From the NCBI GenBank assembly GCA_017435025.1, contig JAFSFU010000188.1:1-5046 (forward strand): a stretch of DNA of 5,046 bases. Reading direction: 5' to 3'. Position 1 is the stretch's first letter; each line of letters opens with the position of its first letter. This DNA is from Lachnospiraceae bacterium (GTDB taxonomy: Bacteria; Bacillota_A; Clostridia; Lachnospirales; Lachnospiraceae). This document shows, piece by piece, positions 1-4,310 of this stretch. The notes under the pieces are model-generated. The model saw only the letters and a list, made by a program, of their open reading frames with translations. It had not been told where the DNA came from and made no database searches. Position numbers and translations under genes: made by a program.

Positions 1-60
1 GGAATTCAGGAAGGTGATACCGTTCGTATGTACGGCCTGGTATTCGATTACTATAAATAG
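1..60 (+). CDS. obg: Obg-family GTPase, C-terminal end only (partial)
   Basis: Only the last 19 codons and a TAG stop lie in the window; the gene begins to the left. The reading frame gives a tail with the pattern GIQEGDTVRMYG followed by VFDYYK, which resembles the end of the C-terminal OCT domain of Obg/CgtA GTPases. Obg binds the 50S subunit and acts in late ribosome assembly and in stress and sporulation signalling. The call is supported by context, because yhbY and nadD directly follow obg in many Firmicutes. The GTPase domain cannot be checked from here, so the name rests on a short tail plus gene order. Confidence 0.8.
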   Translation, partial: GIQEGDTVRMYGLVFDYYK

Positions 61-82
61 ATTTACAGAGGAGAATTCATAT

Positions 83-376
83 ATGACAAGCAAGCAGAGA
101 TCTTATTTAAAAGGCCTTGCAATGACTATGGATCCGATCCTTCAGATTGGTAAATCCAGTCTCACTCCAGAGCTTACACAGGCTGTTGATGAGGCACTGG
201 AGGCCAGAGAGCTGATCAAGATCCATGTATTAAAGAACTGCCTCGACGATGCAAAAGAACTTGGAATCGTACTCAGCGAGCGTACACGTTCCCAGGTGGT
301 ACAGGTAATCGGAAAGATGATCGTACTTTATCGTCCGGCAAAAGAAGAAAACAAACGTAAAATCGTACTTCCGTAA
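83..376 (+). CDS. yhbY: YhbY-family RNA-binding protein (50S assembly)
   Basis: This 97-residue protein is a single CRS1-YhbY domain, a small KH-like RNA-binding fold found on pre-50S particles (YqeI in Bacillus, YhbY in E. coli). Family features that can be seen are the TSKQRSYLKGLA start, the MDPILQIGKSSLT loop at about residues 16-28, the EALEARELIKIHVL strand, and the C-terminal SRSQVVQVIGKMIVLYR-like segment (here TRSQVVQ). The ATG at 83 was chosen because GAGGAG at 68-73 lies 9 nt upstream and the protein then starts where the family does; an in-frame GTG at 14 would sit inside obg. It follows obg by 22 nt and nadD by 17 nt, so it is an operon member. One oddity is that the usual GxxG-type RNA-contact loop reads GKSS (residues 23-26). 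Confidence 0.93.
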   Translation: MTSKQRSYLKGLAMTMDPILQIGKSSLTPELTQAVDEALEARELIKIHVLKNCLDDAKELGIVLSERTRSQVVQVIGKMIVLYRPAKEENKRKIVLP

Positions 377-393
377 TATAAAGGAGCTGTTCT

Positions 394-999
394 ATGAAAC
401 GGATTGGTATTATGGGCGGTACCTTTGATCCTGTTCACAATGGTCATCTGCTTCTGGGAAAACAGGCGTATGAAGAATTTGATCTGGATGAGATCTGGTA
501 CATGCCGTCCCACATCCCGCCGCACAAAAAGGATCATAAAATTACAGGTGCCGAGGATCGTCTTGCTATGCTGAGACTGGCTTTAAAAGGCATTCCATAC
601 TGTATCGTTTCTGAATTCGAAATGGAAAGAGATGGAAATACTTATACCGCACATACTCTGGAGCTTCTCCATGAAGAATATCCGGAGTATCAGTTCTATT
701 TTATTATCGGAGCCGATTCACTTTTCCAGATTGAACGCTGGTATCATCCGGAAAAGGTTATGGCACTGACAACTTTATTGGTGTCCGGAAGAGAATACGA
801 AAGTGCAGAACGAAGCTTTGATGATCAGATTGAATATCTGAAAGAAAAATACAATGCAAAAATCTATCCGATGCATAACGAAGAAGTGGATATTGCATCG
901 GCTGATATTCGCAGACGTGTATCTGATAGAAAAGATATTTTGAAAGATGTCCCATCATCGGTGGCAGAATACATCGAAAAACGCGGATTATATCAATAG
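394..999 (+). CDS. nadD: nicotinate-nucleotide adenylyltransferase
   Basis: NadD joins nicotinate mononucleotide to the AMP part of ATP, giving deamido-NAD, the step before NAD synthetase; it is cytoplasmic. At 201 residues it has the usual length. The nucleotidyltransferase signature GGTFDPVHNGH is at residues 8-18, with the ATP-binding His15 and His18. The MPSHIPPHKK segment (37-46), the IIGADS segment (104-109) and the C-terminal S-x-x-I-R type motif (IASADIRRR, 167-175) are also in place. The start is fixed by AAGGAG at 381-386, 7 nt before the ATG. It is followed 15 nt later, in the same reading frame, by yqeK, a pairing conserved widely in Firmicutes. No truncation or missing catalytic residue is seen. 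Confidence 0.96.
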   Translation: MKRIGIMGGTFDPVHNGHLLLGKQAYEEFDLDEIWYMPSHIPPHKKDHKITGAEDRLAMLRLALKGIPYCIVSEFEMERDGNTYTAHTLELLHEEYPEYQFYFIIGADSLFQIERWYHPEKVMALTTLLVSGREYESAERSFDDQIEYLKEKYNAKIYPMHNEEVDIASADIRRRVSDRKDILKDVPSSVAEYIEKRGLYQ

Positions 1000-1014
1000 A
1001 ACAGTATAAGAATT

Positions 1015-1677
1015 ATGGATAATCAAGTATTAGAAATCAGAAAAAATTTAAAGAAAAAGTTGGATCCGTTCCGTTTTGAGCATACCTTGGGGGTAACTTA
1101 TACCTGCCAGGCTCTTGCCATGCGTTATGAATATGATCTAAAGAAAGCAGGTCTTGCAGGTCTGTTACATGACTGTGCAAAACGATTCGATAACGAAACA
1201 ATGTTGGCAAAATGTTTAAAAAGGAATATCCCCGTTACGGACAGTGAAATCCGTGACCCATCTTTGCTCCATGCAAAACTTGGTGCATTTTATGCCCAGG
1301 AAAAGTATGGAGTAGAAGATAAAGAAATCTTAAATGCCATTGCATGTCACACAACGGGACGCAGCAATATGACCTTATTGGATAAAATCCTGTATGTAGC
1401 TGACTACATTGAACCAAATCGTTATAAAGCTTCTGAACTTCCGGCAATGCGTAAGCTGGCATTTGAAGATCTGGACCTGGCTTGTCTTTCCATCATGGAA
1501 AGTATTTTAAAATATCTGGAATCAACCAATTGCCCAATTGATCCGATCACGGTTGAAGCATGTGAAGATATGCGCCGTGTGGTTGCAGAAAAGGAGGAAA
1601 CGAACTTTGAATCAGTCAAAAGAAATGGTAAAAATCGCCGTACACGCTCTCGAAGAGAAAAAAGGCGAAGATATTAA
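1015..1677 (+). CDS. yqeK: YqeK-type HD-domain Ap4A hydrolase (symmetrical)
   Basis: YqeK proteins are metal-dependent HD hydrolases that split diadenosine tetraphosphate into two ADP, clearing an alarmone-like nucleotide. The metal-binding pattern is complete: His23 (FEHTLGV), His52-Asp53 (LLHDCAK), His86 (LLHAKLG), His112 (CHTTG) and Asp130 (YVADYIEPNR). The recognisable domain ends near residue 192, but the frame runs on to 220. The last 23 residues are encoded inside rsfS, and 12 of the final 20 are Lys or Arg. No convincing Shine-Dalgarno precedes the ATG at 1015; the gene lies 15 nt after nadD and in the same frame, so coupled translation or reinitiation is likely. Function is inferred from the family. 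Confidence 0.93.
   Translation: MDNQVLEIRKNLKKKLDPFRFEHTLGVTYTCQALAMRYEYDLKKAGLAGLLHDCAKRFDNETMLAKCLKRNIPVTDSEIRDPSLLHAKLGAFYAQEKYGVEDKEILNAIACHTTGRSNMTLLDKILYVADYIEPNRYKASELPAMRKLAFEDLDLACLSIMESILKYLESTNCPIDPITVEACEDMRRVVAEKEETNFESVKRNGKNRRTRSRREKRRRY
1591..1597 (+). promoter_or_regulatory. ribosome binding site setting the TTG start of rsfS
   Basis: AAGGAGG, a full match to the anti-Shine-Dalgarno core, lies inside the end of yqeK and 9 nt before TTG at 1607. The later in-frame ATG at 1625 has no comparable site at the right distance, so the TTG is preferred. Confidence 0.85.
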
Positions 1678-1960
1678 GATCATTGATATCAATGGTGTAT
1701 CTGTAATTGCAGATTATTTTGTTCTTGCAAGTGCGTCCAATACAAACCAGCTTCAGGCTCTTGTAGACAGTGTGGAAGAAGAACTTTTTAAAGCTGGTTA
1801 CGAATGCAGACAGAAAGAAGGAAATCTCACTTCTACATGGATGTTAATGGATTACAACGATGTTATTGTTCATGTATTCTCCCAGGAGGACAGATTATTC
1901 TATGATCTTGAGAGAATCTGGAGAGACGGTAAAGTTCTGGAATCCGTAGATGAACTGTAA
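1607..1960 (+). CDS. rsfS: ribosomal silencing factor RsfS
   Basis: RsfS (Iojap/YbeB family) binds ribosomal protein uL14 on the 50S subunit and blocks joining with the 30S subunit, lowering translation under starvation. With the TTG start the protein is 117 residues, normal for the family. The conserved core can be read directly: EDIKIIDINGVSVIADYFVLAS (about 21-42, split here by position), then TWMLMDYNDVIVHVF (77-91) and RLFYDLERIWRD (96-107). Starting at TTG gives the usual N-terminus MNQSKEMVKIAVHALEEKK. The gene overlaps the end of yqeK by 71 nt in a different frame and is the last gene of the operon, followed by a hairpin at 1999-2038. It lies downstream of yqeK as in Bacillus. Confidence 0.95.
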   Translation: MNQSKEMVKIAVHALEEKKGEDIKIIDINGVSVIADYFVLASASNTNQLQALVDSVEEELFKAGYECRQKEGNLTSTWMLMDYNDVIVHVFSQEDRLFYDLERIWRDGKVLESVDEL

Positions 1961-1998
1961 ACCGTTACGGACCATTTTAATATAATAATAATATAACC

Positions 1999-2038
1999 AA
2001 ACGGCTGTATACACCCACCCAGGGCGATACAGCCGTTT
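1999..2038. terminator. hairpin terminator shared by rsfS and the convergent permease gene
   Basis: A perfect 12-bp stem, AAACGGCTGTAT (1999-2010) with ATACAGCCGTTT (2027-2038), encloses a 16-nt loop. It sits 38 nt after the rsfS stop and 46 nt after the stop of the permease gene on the other strand. The stem ends in AAA/TTT, and AT-rich DNA follows on both sides, but the T-runs are short and interrupted (TTTATTATT on +, TTTGGTTATATT on -). It is therefore a plausible bidirectional terminator of moderate strength. Confidence 0.75.
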
Positions 2039-2084
2039 ATTATTGCTATAATATAGTTATATGGATTATTTCTTTAAAATTTCT

Positions 2085-3029
2085 TTAAATAAACTGTATC
2101 ATTTCCGCAATACGCACGATTACCGGAATACTTACTACCGATAATAAGGTAGAAATAATTACCGTTTCAACAGCATATGAATAGTCACTATCATATAACT
2201 GTGCGTATACAGCTACGTTAGAGCCGGTTGGGCAAGCAGATACGATCAATATAGCAAGTTTCATTTCTGCAAACTCTGCAGGCAGGAACCACAAGACTGC
2301 CATTGATACAAGCGGTATCACGAAAAGTCGAACAGCAGAAAGCAAGTATAACTTTCCTTTTCGAAACATTGCGGCAGGGTTCGTCTGGGCAAGATAGATG
2401 CCGATGGTAAACATAGCAATCGGTGTATTCAAACCGGAAATATATTGGATGCTCTTATAGAGCAGATCCGGCATTGGAATTCTTGTAAGGAAGAAAAAGA
2501 GTCCGATAATTACTGCAATCATAAAAGGAGCAGTGAACAGTCGTTTCGGAGATGGAAGATAAACTTTCCAGGATTTTTTCTCATTTCCAACCGTTGGTTT
2601 CGCAGTCAAAAGTGCAACACCGTAAGACCACTGAAGAAGATTTACGAAAGCAATAAAAGCCGCGATATAAAATACAGCTCCATTACTGAGCGTTGCTACG
2701 ATCAATGGGATTCCGAAAAAACCGGGATTTGAAAAGGAAGATGCAAAATTAAGGATAGCATCTTTGGAGAAGAACGCTCTTGAAATCACCAGTGAAATCG
2801 CCATAACCACCGCAGCAGCAAGAGAGCTGTATAGCAGTCCCATCAATCGCTCTGTCGAATATTCCACAAGAAAACTGCTTATAATTACACACGGAAGAGA
2901 AAGATAGATCAAGATGTTGCTGAGAGTTTTGCATCCTTCCATCGTAATCTTTTTTGTACGGAAACAGACATATCCGACTCCCGCCAAAAGAAACATGATC
3001 AAAACCTGTTGTATCAATAATTGTGTCAT
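2085..3029 (-). CDS. AEC-family (auxin efflux carrier type) permease
   Basis: This 314-residue membrane protein belongs to the Mem_trans/AEC transporter family. About ten hydrophobic helices can be seen, roughly at 4-22, 35-54, 62-83, 92-114, 118-141, 167-184, 196-214, 228-250, 256-278 and 287-309. Family signatures are SNPGFFGIPL (100-109), NTPIAMFTIGIYLA (201-214) and ACPTGSNVAVYAQLY (265-279), with the broken-helix Pro/Gly/Asn residues expected for transport. Bacterial members move carboxylates such as malate or other small anions; the substrate here cannot be read from sequence. The ATG at 3029 has GGAG at 3037-3040, 7 nt upstream. It lies 44 nt downstream of lexA on the same strand, so it may be cotranscribed with lexA. 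No truncation is seen. Confidence 0.92.
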   Translation of the reverse strand: MTQLLIQQVLIMFLLAGVGYVCFRTKKITMEGCKTLSNILIYLSLPCVIISSFLVEYSTERLMGLLYSSLAAAVVMAISLVISRAFFSKDAILNFASSFSNPGFFGIPLIVATLSNGAVFYIAAFIAFVNLLQWSYGVALLTAKPTVGNEKKSWKVYLPSPKRLFTAPFMIAVIIGLFFFLTRIPMPDLLYKSIQYISGLNTPIAMFTIGIYLAQTNPAAMFRKGKLYLLSAVRLFVIPLVSMAVLWFLPAEFAEMKLAILIVSACPTGSNVAVYAQLYDSDYSYAVETVIISTLLSVVSIPVIVRIAEMIQFI

Positions 3030-3049
3030 TGGAAATCTCCATTTCTATT

Positions 3050-3055
3050 ATTATA
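3050..3055 (-). promoter_or_regulatory. possible -10 element for the permease gene
   Basis: The lexA-permease gap contains a perfect TATAAT on the minus strand, 21 nt before the permease ATG. No good -35 lies 16-18 nt upstream (the hexamer there reads GTTAGT, at the end of lexA), and no TGn extension is present. It may be chance in AT-rich DNA or a weak internal promoter. A transcript starting here would have a very short leader of roughly 10-15 nt, still including the GGAG at 3037-3040. Confidence 0.25.
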
Positions 3056-3073
3056 AATTGTACTCTCCGTAGA

Positions 3074-3691
3074 CTAACGCATCATACGGAATAAGCCGAT
3101 CACTTTACCAAGAATCTGAACATCATCCAGTATAATCGGTTCCATAGAAGAATTTTCCGGTTGCAAACGAATATATCCATTCTCTTTATAGAACGTCTTA
3201 ACTGTTGCAGAATCATCTACAAGAGCAACGACCATTTCACCATTGGAAGCCGTTGACTCTCTCGCAACGATCACACGGTCACCGTTAAATATACCGGCTT
3301 CGATCATGCTGTCACCTTTAACTTTCAGCATAAAAACTTCTTTATTTGGAAGCATCTCAACCGGAATCGGCATATAATCTTCGATATTTTCCTCTGCAAG
3401 AATCGGTGCACCGGCAGCAACAGTACCAATAATCGGTACCTGTACCATTTCTCGTCTTGTCAGAGCAAAATCATCATCCAAAATTTCAATCGTACGCGGC
3501 TTTGTAGGATCTCTTCTGATAAACCCATTCTTTTCAAGGGTTTCCAAATGTGAATGCACAGAAGACGTAGATTTTAAATGAACGGCTTCACAAATTTCAC
3601 GAACAGCCGGCGGATAACCTTTTGATAAGATCGTATCTTTAATATACTCCAAAATTTCTCTCTGTTTATCTGTAATTTTACCTTTACTCAT
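3074..3691 (-). CDS. lexA: LexA repressor (SOS regulator, S24 self-cleaving)
   Basis: LexA represses DNA-damage genes; RecA filaments on single-stranded DNA stimulate it to cut itself. The 205-residue protein has an N-terminal winged helix-turn-helix (about 1-70, recognition region STSSVHSHLETLEKNG at 41-56), a short linker, and an S24 peptidase domain. The cleavage bond is Ala93-Gly94 (VAAGAP), the nucleophile Ser128 (KGDSM) and the general base Lys165 (ATVKTF). The 35- and 37-residue spacings equal those of E. coli LexA (84/119/156), so autoproteolysis should be intact. ATG at 3691 has AGGGAGGA at 3697-3704, 5 nt upstream; an ATG 4 nt further upstream is out of frame and stops at once. It is divergent from a yneA-like gene, with SOS boxes between that should also autoregulate it. 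Confidence 0.97.
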   Translation of the reverse strand: MSKGKITDKQREILEYIKDTILSKGYPPAVREICEAVHLKSTSSVHSHLETLEKNGFIRRDPTKPRTIEILDDDFALTRREMVQVPIIGTVAAGAPILAEENIEDYMPIPVEMLPNKEVFMLKVKGDSMIEAGIFNGDRVIVARESTASNGEMVVALVDDSATVKTFYKENGYIRLQPENSSMEPIILDDVQILGKVIGLFRMMR

Positions 3692-3739
3692 TCATATCCT
3701 CCCTAAACCAATAAAACCATACCGACTTATTTGATATGT

Positions 3740-3745
3740 ATTATG
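3740..3745 (-). promoter_or_regulatory. possible -10 element of the lexA promoter
   Basis: CATAAT on the minus strand is 48 nt before the lexA ATG. The region where its -35 should be overlaps the candidate LexA operator at 3754-3767, which would fit autorepression. The -35 match is poor (best local hexamer is CGAACA with a 16-nt spacer), and other AT-rich hexamers nearby could serve, so the exact element is uncertain. Confidence 0.3.
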
Positions 3746-3753
3746 TAAATATA

Positions 3754-3767
3754 CTAACATATGTTCG
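3754..3767. promoter_or_regulatory. LexA operator (SOS box) A
   Basis: CTAACATATGTTCG differs at one position from the palindromic Bacillus-type SOS box CGAACATATGTTCG. It is the box nearest lexA and overlaps the area where the lexA promoter should lie. Confidence 0.8.
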
Positions 3768-3776
3768 ATAAAAAAG

Positions 3777-3790
3777 CAAACCTTTGTTCG
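3777..3790. promoter_or_regulatory. candidate LexA operator B
   Basis: CAAACCTTTGTTCG keeps nine of ten half-site bases of CGAAC-N4-GTTCG, but its centre (CTTT) departs from the usual RNRY-like core. It overlaps box C by the two bases CG. It is likely weaker than boxes A, E and F. Confidence 0.45.
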
Positions 3791-3802
3791 AAAAAATGTT
3801 CG
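3789..3802. promoter_or_regulatory. candidate LexA operator C
   Basis: CGAAAAAATGTTCG has a perfect right half (ATGTTCG) and one mismatch in the left half (CGAAA for CGAAC). It lies just upstream of the -35 hexamer of the yneA-like gene. Confidence 0.55.
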
Positions 3803-3809
3803 ATTGCAG

Positions 3810-3838
3810 TTGACAAACACATGTTCTGGTGATAATAT
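3810..3838 (+). promoter_or_regulatory. promoter of the yneA-like gene
   Basis: A perfect -35 TTGACA (3810-3815) is followed after 17 nt by TAATAT (3833-3838), which has the extended -10 dinucleotide TG at 3830-3831. GATAAT at 3831-3836 is an alternative with a 15-nt spacer. Transcription should begin near 3845, giving a leader of about 50 nt. Box D covers the end of the -35 and part of the spacer, and box E covers the likely start site, so LexA binding should block this promoter. Confidence 0.8.
3814..3827. promoter_or_regulatory. candidate LexA operator D, inside the promoter
   Basis: CAAACACATGTTCT keeps eight of ten half-site bases of CGAAC-N4-GTTCG, with mismatches at positions 2 and 14 only. 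Its position over the -35/-10 spacer is typical of a repressor site. Confidence 0.6.
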
Positions 3839-3844
3839 TATCTC

Positions 3845-3858
3845 AGAACAAATGTTCG
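3845..3858. promoter_or_regulatory. LexA operator E at the transcription start
   Basis: AGAACAAATGTTCG matches the half-sites except for the first base, and contains the inverted repeat GAAC-N4-GTTC intact. It lies 7-20 nt downstream of the -10 element. Confidence 0.8.
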
Positions 3859-3872
3859 CGAACGTATTTTCG
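3859..3872. promoter_or_regulatory. LexA operator F, abutting box E
   Basis: CGAACGTATTTTCG has a perfect left half and one mismatch in the right half (TTTCG for GTTCG). It begins at the base after box E ends; the junction forms the palindrome GTTCGCGAAC at 3854-3863. Confidence 0.65.
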
Positions 3873-3895
3873 AATGCGACAGGAGGAATCTATAT

Positions 3896-4204
3896 ATGAA
3901 GAAATACTTATTGATGTTAATAATTTATGTTGTAGTATTGTCCTGTTTTTTTGGTAAAACACTTGTAATGGCAAAATCTGCAGATGATGATCTTGTAACG
4001 TACAATCGGTACTATACAGATATTAAAATCGAAAAAGGTGACACACTTTGGTCTATCGCAAAAACCTATAATAAGAATTCCAATATGGAAATTCGAGAAT
4101 ATATAAAAGAAGTAAAACAGATGAATTCTATGATTGGCGATTCTATTGAAGCAGGTGACAACCTTACAATTGTATATTTTGCAGAAAAGCCGATTGTTCA
4201 GTAA
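3896..4204 (+). CDS. yneA: YneA-like SOS cell-division inhibitor, LysM protein
   Basis: The 102-residue product has a short basic start (MKKY), a hydrophobic segment at about 4-20, a linker, and one LysM domain from about 42 to 95 (IKIEKGDTLWSIAKTY, then DSIEAGDNLTIVYF). LysM domains bind peptidoglycan, so it should act at the outer face of the membrane. Length, order of parts and position divergent from lexA match Bacillus YneA, which delays division during the SOS response and needs its membrane segment. AGGAGG at 3881-3886 lies 9 nt before the ATG. Six candidate LexA boxes upstream predict SOS induction. Sequence likeness to YneA outside the LysM core is low, so the role rests on architecture and context. 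Cys17 in VVLSC also fits a lipobox. It is the only gene in its transcript, ending at the hairpin 4241-4293. Confidence 0.8.
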   Translation: MKKYLLMLIIYVVVLSCFFGKTLVMAKSADDDLVTYNRYYTDIKIEKGDTLWSIAKTYNKNSNMEIREYIKEVKQMNSMIGDSIEAGDNLTIVYFAEKPIVQ

Positions 4205-4240
4205 AGTTTTGCAAAATGTGTATGAAGAGAATATAAAACA

Positions 4241-4293
4241 AGAAATAGGAAAGACTTTGTTTTGTATAAGGCAACAATGTCTTTCCTATTTTT
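4241..4293. terminator. long hairpin terminator between the yneA-like and trmH-family genes
   Basis: A 13-bp perfect stem pairs AAATAGGAAAGAC (4243-4255) with GTCTTTCCTATTT (4279-4291). After one T-T mismatch the stem continues as TTGTT (4257-4261) with AACAA (4273-4277), leaving an 11-nt loop. Outer A-T and G-T pairs extend it to 4241-4293. On the + strand the right arm runs into TTTTT; on the - strand the stem is followed by TTTCTTGTTTTAT. It therefore fits a bidirectional terminator for two convergent genes. Confidence 0.85.
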
Positions 4294-4310
4294 ATCAATT
4301 CACTAATATA

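Noticed and set aside
14..82. GTG at position 14 as the start of yhbY
   Set aside because: It lies inside obg, adds 23 residues not seen in the family, and the ATG at 83 has a well-spaced GAGGAG.
1538..1606. rsfS starting at the upstream in-frame ATG 1538
   Set aside because: It would add 23 residues absent from the family inside the yqeK coding region; TTG 1607 has a full AAGGAGG 9 nt upstream.
2445..2732. 95-residue open frame on the + strand inside the permease gene
   Set aside because: It is antisense to a clear membrane-protein gene, has no ribosome binding site and shows no recognisable domain.
2749..3042. 97-residue open frame on the - strand starting just before the permease
   Set aside because: It overlaps the permease in another frame; its start coincides with the permease ribosome binding site and the protein lacks family features.
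3754..3872. Repeated GTTCG motifs as a CRISPR-like or phage-type direct repeat array
   Set aside because: The units are palindromic 14-mers with irregular spacing placed around a promoter next to lexA, which fits SOS operators instead.
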